Source: a virus. Taken from it: a stretch of 36,559 nucleotides of DNA. A program made the translations under genes and the position numbers. A model generated the notes under the pieces. The model was not told the DNA's origin. It saw only the letters and a program-made list of their open reading frames with translations, and searched no databases. Positions 14,541 through 26,208 of the stretch are shown one piece after another. Where the stretch lies: IMG/VR virus record IMGVR_UViG_3300003690_001792, positions 1 to 36,559 of that record; one strand, written 5' to 3'. Position 1 is the first letter of the stretch. Each line of letters starts with the position of its first letter.

Positions 14541-17500
14541 GCTGTCACCTTCCATGTAACTTGGTCTGAAGAGCACACTTCATCTCTATTTTTACCTCTA
14601 ATATTATGGTGGTCATATAAAAATAATCTAGCGTTATGAGGAACATACTTATCAGCAGCATTAACATCTGATAAAGGTGAAGTATCGTAAAGATATAAAT
14701 CGGAATCCTCGACTATTTCCCACCTTTTTTCATAGATTATTATTTCCTCTACCAATCCTTTATACAGGGTAGTTGCTTGCGCCGCGCTAGGGTCATAATT
14801 TGCACCCACCCTAATCTCTGTAGCAGTAGTAGTAACATTACCAAGAGCAGTTACAACATAGTCTTCAATACGCCCATTAATATATAGCCGTAAATCAGGG
14901 CCTAAACCATCTGTATTTGAATCCTTTCTGTAAGTAACTACGATAGACGTAGGGGTTTCACCGTCCGTGGGTATAACCGACGTACCAGTCAAGAAAGCTC
15001 CATCTTGGCTCACTACTATTTTTTCATCAGTATTAATATATATATCAAATCCGTTTCCTACGGAATTACCACTACCCTGACTGAAGAGGCAGACACTATC
15101 TCTATTGCTTGCTTGGTCATCGGGAATAACATGCATCACAAAGGTATATTCATCCAAATTCTTCAAGGCTGAATTATCAGCCGTAGGGACGAAAACATAT
15201 CCTTCAGGCTGGGGAGCATGAGATACACTACCACTTACTATGCGAGAAGCATAACCTTGTAAACCTTGAATATCTTGGAGAACTTCATCTCCTACTGTAC
15301 AAGTTCCACTTTGTGCTGTTCCCCAATAGGCTGAAGAAGGGTCTACATACCAATTCAAAGTAGTTTTGATAGTAGGAGTAATATCATCAGGAGATTCGTT
15401 CAACGGTATCCACAGCTTGGCTTTATGATATTTATTACGGATAGGAACATCATCTATCATAAGCATCCTGTACCACATGTCTCCTGCTTCCTGCCATGTA
15501 AAATTAACCGCATTTAGATTTTCTTTTTCAAGTTCATAAAGATTCACATCCTTTTCTAAAGCATTGAAAACAGGACTAACAGCGAAATCGGTCACAGTAG
15601 GAAGAGGAGATTTATATTGCCAAATATACTGGGGATTCAGAGCATTAATGCTATCATAATTATAAGCAGTCCAAACTCCGTCATTGGCTTCACAGGTGGT
15701 TTTGGTGGTATAATCAGTTAGATTACACACTCCCGCGATTTGAGAATCGAAATCGTCCCCAAAAATGACAACCTTTTTCTGGGCAGTTAAATTAGATAGG
15801 CCAAGTACTAGAACTATGGGTTTATCAGAAGGGGCTCCTCCTCCCGCGCCCGGTATACCACCCATCATACCACCTCCAGCCACAACACCGCCTATATCCA
15901 TAGTATTCAACCTGTTATTCAATATAGCAAGTTTTCCTGCCGCACCCCCTGTGTCCTTGTCTGAATCAAACGCACCATGTCCAAAATCCTGAAGGTCAAG
16001 GGAAGTAACTTCTCCACCAGCTTCTAAAATCCATGGATTATTTGTTAGGGCAGCTGCTCCCTTAGTAATTTGGTCCGCAGCATTATAAGAGTAGACAAAT
16101 TCATTATAAGTTGAGCCTAGTTGTGGAAAATCAGCATCGACATCTTCATTAGGCGTACTGTTAATATTACAAATTGATTCATAACTTCTCTTAGAAGCAG
16201 AATCGGTATTTAGGAAACACATTGTTATCCAGTACTTTTTAGGAGATATGTACAATTCTGATAAATGTTTTTCTATACATAAATCTGTTGAATTATCATC
16301 CGCTTTCTGAATACCATCATCTCTTGCAGTTGCAGAGCCTGAGGAAAATACTGCCAAAGCAATGGTAGTTCCTTGAATAGGTTGTTTCACAGTAGCTAAT
16401 TTAACTGTAGAGTGAAATCCTAAAGCATACTGAGTGTCGGAGTTAGAAGCATTGTTGTGTTCGGAGGCGGGGAATTTACCAGTGCCATCCGCATTATTAG
16501 GTTCCATCATATGCCGCTGATTGCCCTCCGCACCTTTACGCATTCTATAAATAATATAATCATCATCTGCCTCAGCACTAAATATTTCAGGATTATCTAC
16601 TACTATCAAGCTAGAATTCTCTAAAGATTCATCTAAAGCTCCCCCACCCAATACAGGAGTTCCCTCAATCCCTAAAATTTTAGCAGAAGCTAATATATTT
16701 TCACGGGGCGCCCATTTACTATAAGTATCAAAAGATAAATTGTACTCTTGCATGTCATTATACTGGGCAGAATTAGAACCTGCGTTGCTAGAATTATCTA
16801 TGTTCACACTAACAAATCCCTTTTGAGTAAGGCCATCTGTAGAAAAGAAATCCCCAGTTGTGCCAGTTCCAAACATCAAATAAGACCCATTGATATTAGC
16901 ATTCCACCTGTTCGTGCCTCCTCCAGCAGACCCCGGATAAGTAGTAATACCTAGTGTACTATTAACAAAACCAAAGCCGGGATAAAACGTAGTATCATCA
17001 TATGAATCAACGCTCCCGCTTGAAAAAGTTCCTGATACGGGACAAAACTCATATCCACAACCTGCCCACGCAGCCTGATTAGAAGCCTGAGATGTGCCAT
17101 GATTATTAATTACCCATCCAGTGAAAGTAAATCCATTATCAGTGTATCGCAGCGACTGAGTATTTAAATCACCACTACCTGAAACTAATGGACTATAAAT
17201 CGCTAAATTCCTACCTTCACACTGAGTACCAAATCTCCAGTGGAATCCACCATCATGATAGGGAACAAATCCATAAGCAGAACCAGCTGATTTCGTGGAT
17301 TTGTAAGGTGGTAGCGTAGAAACAAATGTTAAATCAGGCTGTGTTCGTAAAAGAGTGCCTAAATCACCCGTAGCAAAATTATTCCATAGCTGGTAAGCCG
17401 CTCTATTAAAAGCGTTATCATCATAAGTCCCACCCCCATCACCTAATGCATCTATAACCTTTAGAGAAGCGCTGGGAGTAGAATTATATGCACCGCTTAT

Positions 17501-20500
17501 AGGAAGGTCTTTAGGACTATCAAATCCAAAACACACGTAATGGCCTGAATTATGGCCTTGCCAATTACCTGAAGGGTCAAACCCTTTGAGGTGTCCTGTC
17601 ATAGTAGTATCGTCATCATAAAAAGTTGCCACAGGACTCATGAGTTGTCTATGCCCTAATTGCACAAACCTCTGAAGCTGTCCCGCATTTATACTATGAT
17701 TGACCATTTCATTATTCCAATTTTTAAATGTAATATTGTCTACAAAGACTTCAGCTTCAGCGTCCAGACCCGAAGGATAAGCTTTAGAATCTGCTCCTCG
17801 ATATTTACAGTTAGCACTAGTTAACTTATTATAATACTGTCCTCTCCACCATTCATAGTCTCCGGTATCTTCATCATCACTATATTGGGTATACCTATAA
17901 TTTTGTACCCATATAGTCATATGTTTAGGCCAATTATTACCTCTCAATAATTGTGTGCCCACCACTTCCGTAGACGTGGTTGCATTACCACTACAGGCCA
18001 GACTATTCAACGGGAGTGCCAGATTTAAATAAGGCAATTGCGAGGTCTCGTCTCCAGTGGGCTGCCCACCTACTTCTGCGCCTTCAAAGTAGACTCTAAT
18101 GGGAACGCCAAAATCATTAAGATAATCTATGGTGGAGCCACCCTTGAGATTACTCAGATTATAGTCTCTAGCATCACCATCAATACTACCATCCCCTACA
18201 GATTGACAATAGGAGCCTCCTCTCGCATCCTGTGGAGCATCGCCGTTGTCCCATGCTTTTGATATTCCATTAGGACACGCGGGATTAAATACTACTTTCA
18301 TCGTAAACCATTCATCTTTCTTTATCTTTACATAAGAGGGTTCGTGTAAAGAACCACTGTCTCCCCACGGCGTCCCACTTACATTGGCAGAACCTGTATA
18401 TCGAGGACTTTTATAAGTTCTCCATACGCCTCCCTCGGCCTCACACTTCGCTAGAGTATTATAGTCATCCTGCCCCTGTCCTATTGAACAAGCACCACCG
18501 CCGACGGCTGGTGAAGAATTACCTATTTGGGAAAGTCCTATACGAGCATCTCTCACTAGTAACATTCCTCCATTAGTGGCATCACTTCCGTCAAATTTAG
18601 CCATCCCTCCACTAGCGACAAGTCCACCAAGGGCGCCCGCCTGCGCCTCAGTATATCTACACATAGGAAGTGCTGAAGCATATATAAGAGAAGGATTTAT
18701 GTCTTGGTCCTTTTTCCGAGGAGTTTCGTCGAGTTCAAGGTTGTTACCACCTTTCTTGGCCGAATATTCACTATTACCATAAAAAGTTTGAAAGACCACT
18801 CCACACGCAATTTTTCTCGGGCTCCCGCTTGGAATTGATACATTTCCAGTCAAGTCAACTCCATATCTTTCATCTAAACACTCTGCTAAAAATTCATCTA
18901 GTGTATTATATCCTTCAGGAGTATAATTAGAAAACGTTACCACTACACTTCTTAAAAACGTATTAAGACCACCTTTGGAACCACTCCAAAGAGTGGCAGT
19001 ATTAGTATATTCTTCTTTTAACCATTTAGATTGAGTACTTGAAGCATTATTCTGTCCAACAGTACAATAAGCTTGTGGGGTAGTACCAAAATTAGCTGTT
19101 CCTGTTGCTAATTGAGGAGAAGGATACAATTGTGCAATGTTCATCTTTACATCTATTTCTGGGAAAGATACCCTTTTATCAGTAAGATGAGCACCGCTAA
19201 GCAGCCCGTCTGCGTCTGGTGTCACGTCTAGTATAGTGTCGTCTTCATTAAAACTATAATTAAAAGCCCCTACATCTATAGGAGTTGGCATAGGTATATT
19301 ATATATAGAACAGCGCGCTACCTGAGGATTAACTATGTAATCGCCCATTTTTCTTTCAATGTTTTTATAAAAATCCCAATCCGCTGCCGAGGCTTTATCA
19401 CCCAAATCCTCTGATATATTCTGGCTATTGTCTATAGACCCCCATAAATGGTATAATCTTAGAGATTGACCTCCACTAACTTTCTTAGTGGTCGATAATT
19501 CAACTACTGACTCTAATAGTGGTTTAGAAGCAGTTGTAGTTAAAACATTACCAAACGACTCAGTGCTAGTAATGTGGTTAAAAATAGTATTATTTTCGTT
19601 AGCTTCTTTAGCTGCATCAAGGTCGTCTGTAGCAGGTGTTTGAGCACCAAACTGTACTAAACCTGATATATCTTTCCACTTCCAAAATGGAGCGTATATA
19701 GACCATTTCTGTTTATCTTTACGATTGTCCACTGTAGAGGTCCATATGCCATTTATTTTACCCTTTTTGACAGGGCGAATATATACTCTGTCATCTTCAG
19801 CAGAAAAATATTTCTTTAAATTATGAGAAATATCGTCGCTCGCTCCTCCCCCAAAAAAGGCGTCCCCACCGGCAAAAATCTTTTCTTCTCCGTCTTTAGG
19901 AGTCAAGAATATGTCTTTTAGTGAAAGTGTAGCCGTACCTTGGTCTCCTAACAGAGAAAAGGTACCTAGAGTTTTATCCGCACCATCAAAAGTTTCTTCT
20001 AGCCAAACCATATCCCCATCTAAAAAGGAAGAAATCACCGTCATATTATTTCCCACTGGGTCTTTATCATAAGTTCCCTTAAAAGTAAGAGTTACAGGGT
20101 CTGTAGATGCAGTAGCAGCCTGATTCATTTCAAATTCTGTTGTTGAAGTTATAGATTCAATGAAAGACCCCGCAGAAATGCCTGTTCCAGATACGTTCAA
20201 TCCTCTCACAATTCTAGTATCAGCAGTATGAGTAACAGTTTCATCTGTATCTACCGTAACGCAACCTTCAGTAAAGGATGGGTAAACGCCATCATAATTA
20301 TATCTAGCCAATTCAAAGGCAGGATATACTGCCGAACCTGATTGGCTCTCTGTGGGTCCAACCCCATCTATAACTTTATATACTTCAGCGACAGGTAGTT
20401 TAGCTGCCCCACTGAGAATAGTCCCACTTACGAAAAATTGTAAATAGCCACCAGTCAACTCCCCACTTCCATAAGACGGGGCACTTGCCACCGCCCCAGA

Positions 20501-20647
20501 TAATACATAATTTCTAGGATTTATCCCTCCTTCCAGAGTTACAGTGGTTTCCTTCCCTGTTGGAAAATCCTTAAATCTAGGATAAAGTGCTACAGCATTT
20601 CCTATCAATTGCCTTCTATAAAAACTATTCTTTTGAATTTCTACCAT
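14537..20647 (-). CDS. Giant tail tip / adhesin protein with LamG-like domain
   Basis: 2036 residues, probably the main host-contact protein of the tail tip. It starts right after the tape measure stop, with GGAGG 9 nt upstream. It is mostly Gly/Ser/Asn-rich beta structure. A concanavalin/LamG-like domain lies near the C-terminus: YTFVMHVIPDD, DIYINTDEKIVVSQDG, then ITVVTYR-like SIVVTYRKD, LRLYINGRIEDYV, IRVGANYD and GLVEEIIIYEKR. Two widely separated short modules share a C-x(14)-C-x(3-5)-GVW pattern (about 18413-18500 and 15660-15735), ending CEAEGGVWRTY and CEANDGVWTAY. The first 300 residues (NSFYRRQLIGNAVALYPRF...) have no match I know. Substrate is unknown; LamG folds commonly bind sugars. 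Confidence 0.65.
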   Translation of the reverse strand: MVEIQKNSFYRRQLIGNAVALYPRFKDFPTGKETTVTLEGGINPRNYVLSGAVASAPSYGSGELTGGYLQFFVSGTILSGAAKLPVAEVYKVIDGVGPTESQSGSAVYPAFELARYNYDGVYPSFTEGCVTVDTDETVTHTADTRIVRGLNVSGTGISAGSFIESITSTTEFEMNQAATASTDPVTLTFKGTYDKDPVGNNMTVISSFLDGDMVWLEETFDGADKTLGTFSLLGDQGTATLSLKDIFLTPKDGEEKIFAGGDAFFGGGASDDISHNLKKYFSAEDDRVYIRPVKKGKINGIWTSTVDNRKDKQKWSIYAPFWKWKDISGLVQFGAQTPATDDLDAAKEANENNTIFNHITSTESFGNVLTTTASKPLLESVVELSTTKKVSGGQSLRLYHLWGSIDNSQNISEDLGDKASAADWDFYKNIERKMGDYIVNPQVARCSIYNIPMPTPIDVGAFNYSFNEDDTILDVTPDADGLLSGAHLTDKRVSFPEIDVKMNIAQLYPSPQLATGTANFGTTPQAYCTVGQNNASSTQSKWLKEEYTNTATLWSGSKGGLNTFLRSVVVTFSNYTPEGYNTLDEFLAECLDERYGVDLTGNVSIPSGSPRKIACGVVFQTFYGNSEYSAKKGGNNLELDETPRKKDQDINPSLIYASALPMCRYTEAQAGALGGLVASGGMAKFDGSDATNGGMLLVRDARIGLSQIGNSSPAVGGGACSIGQGQDDYNTLAKCEAEGGVWRTYKSPRYTGSANVSGTPWGDSGSLHEPSYVKIKKDEWFTMKVVFNPACPNGISKAWDNGDAPQDARGGSYCQSVGDGSIDGDARDYNLSNLKGGSTIDYLNDFGVPIRVYFEGAEVGGQPTGDETSQLPYLNLALPLNSLACSGNATTSTEVVGTQLLRGNNWPKHMTIWVQNYRYTQYSDDEDTGDYEWWRGQYYNKLTSANCKYRGADSKAYPSGLDAEAEVFVDNITFKNWNNEMVNHSINAGQLQRFVQLGHRQLMSPVATFYDDDTTMTGHLKGFDPSGNWQGHNSGHYVCFGFDSPKDLPISGAYNSTPSASLKVIDALGDGGGTYDDNAFNRAAYQLWNNFATGDLGTLLRTQPDLTFVSTLPPYKSTKSAGSAYGFVPYHDGGFHWRFGTQCEGRNLAIYSPLVSGSGDLNTQSLRYTDNGFTFTGWVINNHGTSQASNQAAWAGCGYEFCPVSGTFSSGSVDSYDDTTFYPGFGFVNSTLGITTYPGSAGGGTNRWNANINGSYLMFGTGTTGDFFSTDGLTQKGFVSVNIDNSSNAGSNSAQYNDMQEYNLSFDTYSKWAPRENILASAKILGIEGTPVLGGGALDESLENSSLIVVDNPEIFSAEADDDYIIYRMRKGAEGNQRHMMEPNNADGTGKFPASEHNNASNSDTQYALGFHSTVKLATVKQPIQGTTIALAVFSSGSATARDDGIQKADDNSTDLCIEKHLSELYISPKKYWITMCFLNTDSASKRSYESICNINSTPNEDVDADFPQLGSTYNEFVYSYNAADQITKGAAALTNNPWILEAGGEVTSLDLQDFGHGAFDSDKDTGGAAGKLAILNNRLNTMDIGGVVAGGGMMGGIPGAGGGAPSDKPIVLVLGLSNLTAQKKVVIFGDDFDSQIAGVCNLTDYTTKTTCEANDGVWTAYNYDSINALNPQYIWQYKSPLPTVTDFAVSPVFNALEKDVNLYELEKENLNAVNFTWQEAGDMWYRMLMIDDVPIRNKYHKAKLWIPLNESPDDITPTIKTTLNWYVDPSSAYWGTAQSGTCTVGDEVLQDIQGLQGYASRIVSGSVSHAPQPEGYVFVPTADNSALKNLDEYTFVMHVIPDDQASNRDSVCLFSQGSGNSVGNGFDIYINTDEKIVVSQDGAFLTGTSVIPTDGETPTSIVVTYRKDSNTDGLGPDLRLYINGRIEDYVVTALGNVTTTATEIRVGANYDPSAAQATTLYKGLVEEIIIYEKRWEIVEDSDLYLYDTSPLSDVNAADKYVPHNARLFLYDHHNIRGKNRDEVCSSDQVTWKVTA

Positions 20648-23600
20648 TTAAAACAGCCTCCCCAACTTTTGGCGCGCAGTCCGGTAAGCTTCGCCAGCCT
20701 CACGTTCAGCTCTGCGGTGCAATCCTGCTGGAGAAAAGGGGTCTATACCCATTCTTGTCTTTCCAGCATCCATATTACTAGCGCTTAAGTGGTTTACCAC
20801 CAATTCATTTATTACCATTGCTTCTTGAGGGCCTGCGCCGGGTTTTTTACCATCGAACGCACTCCTTAACATATCTCCGACGCGCCTAGTACTTAAATCT
20901 TTCGTTGGGTGCATCCTACCGCCAGTCTTGGGCATGAACAATTCTGGCCCCTTTTCTCCTACAACATAAGGCATAGACTTACCCATATAATCCAACATTC
21001 CTCCTTGAACGGTACCACCTTCAGCCCAAAATTTAAGCTTTTTAACAGTGGATGTGGCTGCACTGGCTAAGTCTTGTGCTCCACCCACAACTGCCTGACC
21101 AGCACCAACAACGGCGCCCGCCGGGTCCTCGTAAACCTGTTGTGCTCCCTCGTACGCTGCCCGTGTAGTGGCAACAGCAGCCTCCGCACCAGCTTTTGCT
21201 GTATCTACAACTGCCTCACCAACGGCAACAGCTCCTTCAACACCCGGAATTTGCTTAACTAAATCTATAGCAGCCCCAACTAAGTTCTTAACTACGTCTA
21301 TTACTTTTTGGACCAAATCAATAATAAATTGTATTGGTTTCATCGCCGCATCCTTTATACCACCAAATAGGTCTCCCCATGTAGAGCCGGGATGGAGAAT
21401 CAAATCTATTAAATTTTTGAACGCTTGCCACAGCTTATCAACTGCGCCAGTAAAAGCTTCCCATATAGTAGCCCCAACACCAAGCAACCAATCTTTTAGT
21501 TCTCCAAGAGCCTTAAGGGGGTTCTTAACGATTTCTATAATTCTTGCAGCTATTGCCACCAGTGGGTCAATTAGATATGGCTTTAAATAATCATTATAAA
21601 GCATACTTAATGTATTCATAATCGGAGTTAGCAAATTATCAACAAACTTTGTCTTCAAGTCATTGAAAATATACGAAAGCATCTTGAAAAGATGCGTTAT
21701 AAATAAGACAAACTTAAACATGGGCCCTTCTAATACATTGGCAACCGCAGTCCCAAGCCATACAAAGGGTGAAATAATCCATTTAACCAAGTCGATAAAC
21801 ATATCCTTTAAATGTACTACAAATAGTTTAAACTTGAACCATAAATCAAATTGCTCATTCATCTTTATTGCTAACACCGCTAAACCTATCACCAAAAGAA
21901 TTGCCGCCGCCGCTAATAGGCCTAAAGGATTGGCTAGAATAGCTGCCGTAAAGAGCCATGTCGCCGCCGAAGCTACTATCATTCCTCCTACCAAAATTAT
22001 GGTTGCAACAGCAGCTATAGCAGTAACAATAGCCTGTCCAATTTTAGCAGCAATATTAGCTAAATCTGCTGAAGTATTCCACCACACTACTACTGTAGCC
22101 ATGGCTGTTACGATAGCATTTTGAATCTTGCCCGGAATCGTAAGAGCATACATAAGAGCGCCACCTACAGCAGCTAATATGTTAGAGAAAGCTACGCCTG
22201 CATTATGAGCCCAGTTCGACAAAGTACTACGAATTGTTGCAGTACTGTCCCATATCTTCAGGAAAATGCTCTGTTTCCTTTGATAGTTCTCCGTCACAGA
22301 AAGACTATTACCAGTTATTTTTGCTATTATGCTCGCATATGCTGCTTTAAGTCCTTTCCATGTTAAAAGGGTAGATATAGCTTTATACAGATTGCCTATC
22401 CTCGTTTGTGCGTTCTCTACCAGTTGCCACATTACCTTTGTAATAAGCGTCCCTAATCCAATCCGTTTCACGTATCCCATCAGGAATTCCGTCTGGAATT
22501 CTTTAACCATCAGTGGATACTTTATGGTCATAAGAGCAATAACAATTTTCTCCCAGAAAAGCTTTAGCTTTGTTTGAACGATGTCTACTCCTCGCAAGAA
22601 TATTTTGTGAATCAGAAATAATATACTTCGGCTCTCTAATTTATGTTTAACCAATCCTACGCCTACAAGTTTACTCTCTAGAGGAAAGGCTAGCCTATTA
22701 AGCGCTAATTTAATTGACATAAGAGTATTGCTATATGCCATTTGCGCATTTTCCTTTATATTAAGACCAATTTTAAACACTAATTGGCCTATACTACGGC
22801 CTTCTAATTTATGTCTAACCAATCCTACGCCTACAAGTTTACTCTCTAGAGGATAAGCTAATCTATTAAGCGCTAATTTAATGGAATAAAGAGTGTTGCT
22901 ATATATCATTGACGCATTTTCCCTTATGTTAAGACCAATTTTTATGAATTGGCTCTTAATAGTTCGATTTTGTAAATTATGAGCTATTAAACCAGTCCCT
23001 AATCTCTTCATTTCTAGAGGGTAGGCTAAATAATTAAGAGCGTATATAAGCTTCTGGTTGACATAATCTATCCCATCCAGTATAATTTTCTTGTTTTTAA
23101 GGAATATCTTTGTAATTATTTGTTTTATAGACATATTTCGCAAGAAATTCCTTCTAAATTCAACGCTCATGAGCTTCATGTTCCAACCATGAGATAGTTT
23201 AGATAAACCTAACTTGATGGCCATTAAAGGATTCTCAAGCTGTCTCATGGCTACACGTTTCCTTTGTAATTTGAAGCCTAATTGTTCTATAAATATGGTC
23301 TTCTTAAGCCAAAGCCATTCCAATGGCAGCATAATAAGGCGTTTAACCATTAAAAGTATACCTACTTCATCTACTGCAACATTAGCCCATTTAGCTGTCA
23401 CCATTTTCCAATTCTGCCATATAAGCGCCATTTGCTGCTTAAAGGTCATATTACCGACACCCAAACGCATAATTTCACTTTGAGTTATTCCCCACGTAGC
23501 TTGTGTTTCTAAAATTAATCCTTTTCTTCGCATTTCGGCAATTATTATTGCACGAGTTTCCTTCTCAACATATTTTCCCTTTACCTTAATACCCATTATT

Positions 23601-25889
23601 TCAGCCATTTGGAGATATCCTAGAGCGGCAGTATGATGAATTAAACTCCCCTTTGAAAGCATAACAGCGCCCGTCATTATATTTTGCCATAATGCCGCAG
23701 TCATCAACGCAGCAGTGCGTCCCTTTGTAACTAGAGTACTAGCAGTAGCCATCTCTATTTCCTTCGCTGTTACCTTGGTCCCTCTTAGTTGTGATAACTG
23801 AAAGGCATAATTAGCCGCAGTAGAAATAGGAACTATTTTATTAAGTAAGTGGAAAGATATAAGGACTTTAGTCATTGTGGGGCCCAACATATCTAAAAAT
23901 TTAATAACCAATTTAATAGGAATTAGATAGATTTTAAATACTTGAATGCCCAATTTCCCTAACATTGTAAAACGCTCTACCAAAGGAAGGGCGTCGTGTA
24001 GTATTTTCTGTAATTCTTTTATACCAGTAACAGCTACAGTATGAATAGCGAGCCCAAAATCAGTAAGCACTGAAACACCATCTCTCTCTACAACAAGCAG
24101 GCCTCTAAAAGATGTAACTGTTGTAATAATAGCTTCATGAAAGGAATTCAAAAATCGAGTTCCTTCGTAAGAAGCGTCTCTATACATGAACATCATGGCT
24201 ACGTTATTTTTAAGAATTTGTATCTGGGCTCCAATAGATTCATTCTGAATCCTAACCATCTGGTCCAACTCGCCACCAGCATTCTTTGTAGCTTCCACTG
24301 CCTCAGTGAACTCATCAGACGCCTGAACCAAGTGGACAAACGCTGTTGCACCACGAACATTCAAATCTTCAATCAAAGTAGTAAGTAGCTCAGTATCATT
24401 AATTACACCCGCTTGCAAAACATCTGAAAAATTAGCTGCTATCTCAGTCAATTTAAGCATATTACCCTGAGCATCCGTAACCTCTACTCCATACTCTCTG
24501 AATTTAGCAGTATTATCTCCTATACTCTCAGCAAGCTCTGCTAAGCCCTGTCGCAGACCACGCCCAGCAATACCTGCCTCAAGAGCCCTATTAGTCAATA
24601 TCTGTAGAGCCCCTAACAGTTGGTCTATAGATTGCCCTGTAGTGGTAAAGAAAGGTAGAGCAAACTATAAGAGACTTCTGAATAGCATACGCGAACTTAT
24701 CCGTAACTTCTGCTGCCTGCGACATTTCCATGTCGAAACCAAATAGGGTCTGCGTAACCAATTTAGAAATAGTGTTATGGTCTCCCTGAACAGCCATGGA
24801 TAGTTTTAGGGTTTCGGTTAAAACTTCCATAGATTGTGAAGCAGAGAGACCCGCCGATGCTAACTGGTAAAGCCCTTCGGCCCCGTTTTGCATCTCTAAT
24901 CCAAACTCTTGTCCAAATTGAACAACTGTGTCTCCAACACTAAAAAGTTCATCATTAGTTACGCGAAAGACCGAATTTGCATTCAATAATTCTCTTTCGA
25001 AATTAATCAATTCCTGAGTGTTTTGATTAAGTTTGTAATAGAACGCTGTCAAAATTGATACTGATTCACGAACAGAATCTACAAAATTAGTTTTCAATTC
25101 TCCTGCAAAGGCATGAGCTGCTGCTGTTAATTTTGTCTGAACAACGAGTTGGGATTTTTGTGCATCAGTCAGTTCTTTTCTAGCTACGCGTTCTTTTACA
25201 AGACCTTTTTGAACATCTTCTGAGTATTTTTTATGTTTAGCATTATATTTCCTATCGTGGGCAGTCCGTTCAGCATGATAATCACCATATTCCTTTGTCT
25301 GTGACTGCAAAATTTTTATTTCTTTTTTAGTATTTTTTATTTCTTTTTCGGAAAGCTCTTTCCCTTCGACACCCAAATCCAACTTTTGCTGGAGTGCATT
25401 CTTCCTAACCTTTATCCCACGTAGCACTTCCATACGCTCTTCTTTATTTAATTTGATGAAATTTTCCATCATTTTCTTATAGTCGCCAGCATCTTTCAGG
25501 TCCTTACTAAGGCCACTAAAAAGTTTAACTCTTGTGGGTTTACCTAATGTAGTCTTAAGTCCCTTCATAGCGCCCGCGCTCATCACCGCAGTTTTCCCTA
25601 GCGCACCATAAGACTTTGTTAGCTTATTTACTGCCGCTTTAGCACTATCATCTAATTGTTTCTTTGAAGAAGCTGAATGGGCCGCCAGCCTAGCTTTCGC
25701 CTTTGCCAAGCTCTTTGAGGCATTATTAAGATTGTTTTTAGCAGCTTGAACACTTTTCTGATTAAGCTGCGAATACATCTTGGAGGCAAAACCCCCTACT
25801 AAGGCACCTGCCGCATTAAATGCCTTCGGGGAAGGCATAGCCAACCCTACGGCTACTCGTGCTGCAAATACTTGGCCTGCGAAACCCAT
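20648..25889 (-). CDS. Tape measure protein, split by a frameshift near 24660
   Basis: Sets tail length and is ejected ahead of the DNA. Two reading frames join into about 1746 residues if one base is skipped. The upstream frame (to 24591) carries a coiled-coil N-terminus and the tape measure core GLYQLASAGLSASQSMEVLTETLKL...AAEVTDKFAYAIQKS. The core resumes in the +1 frame as ALPFFTTTGQSIDQLLGALQILTNRALEAGIAGRGLRQGL. Other features are a 56-residue repeat zone (22621-23124), a strongly hydrophobic stretch (about 21880-22100) suited to membrane insertion, and the C-terminal AEGG...PYVVGEKGPELFMP motif typical of tape measures. Using the common rule of about 1.5 angstrom per residue, the tail would be about 260 nm. 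The shift may be programmed, mutational or an assembly error. Start: ATG with a weak GTGAT site, 4 nt after the chaperone stop. Confidence 0.88.
22621..23124 (-). repeat. 168-bp (56-residue) tandem repeats in the tape measure gene
   Basis: Three successive copies in register, anchored at CTCTAGAGG (22676, 22844) and its variant (23012), exactly 168 bp apart. They encode LALNRLAYPLESKLVGVGL...SI...KIGLNIKENA. The first two copies on this map are nearly identical in places and the third has diverged. Fainter copies seem to continue on both sides. Confidence 0.8.
24594..24667 (-). other. Frameshift window in the tape measure gene
   Basis: The downstream frame is closed by a TAG at 24667-24665, and the upstream frame stops at 24593-24591, so the change of frame must happen between. 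Skipping one T of GTTTGC (24665-24660) gives a continuous SLIVALPFFTTTGQ. CTTTACC a little further down is an alternative slip point. Confidence 0.75.
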
Positions 25890-25893
25890 ACTA

Positions 25894-26208
25894 TCACTTT
25901 CTTATTTGTTGCTTCAGTTCCGCCACTGCGTCTTCAGTTTTCACTCCTCTACCCATTAAAGAATCATATTTTCTTCTTTGGGCCATATATCTACTCCAAT
26001 CACTACGAACATTGGGCCTATGTTTGGCCAAATCATTTATGTCTTTCGCTTCATACCCATCCATGGAATGTAAGAGGTTATATTCTTGACAGGCTGCTAA
26101 AACGCCTTCAAGTTCCATTCTGGGTGTTCGTTTAATTTCCTCCCATGTCATATTTGTTTCCTTCATCAAAGGAACAAAAAGAGTTACAGCCTCAGGACTG
26201 TTCGTCAT
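25894..26208 (-). CDS. Tail assembly chaperone, downstream frame (gpT-like)
   Basis: 104 residues from its own ATG, which shares one base with the preceding stop (TGATG). Directly upstream of the tape measure, where tailed viruses keep the second chaperone frame. It contains TWEEIKRTPRMELEGVLAACQEY and an Arg-rich HRPNVRSDWSRYMAQRRKYDSLMGRG segment. It is probably made mainly as a -1 fusion to the upstream frame, through the heptamer at 26217-26223; the fused protein would recruit tail tube subunits to the tape measure. Independent initiation at its ATG cannot be excluded. Confidence 0.75.
   Translation of the reverse strand: MTNSPEAVTLFVPLMKETNMTWEEIKRTPRMELEGVLAACQEYNLLHSMDGYEAKDINDLAKHRPNVRSDWSRYMAQRRKYDSLMGRGVKTEDAVAELKQQIRK

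Noticed and set aside
20648-24598. Separate gene starting at the TTG at 24598
   Set aside because: That TTG lies inside the conserved tape measure core, lacks a ribosome-binding site, and the domain continues upstream in the same frame to 24664.
24594-24667. Intron or intein in the tape measure gene
   Set aside because: The two frames join across at most a few bases with continuous domain sequence; there is no inserted segment to excise.
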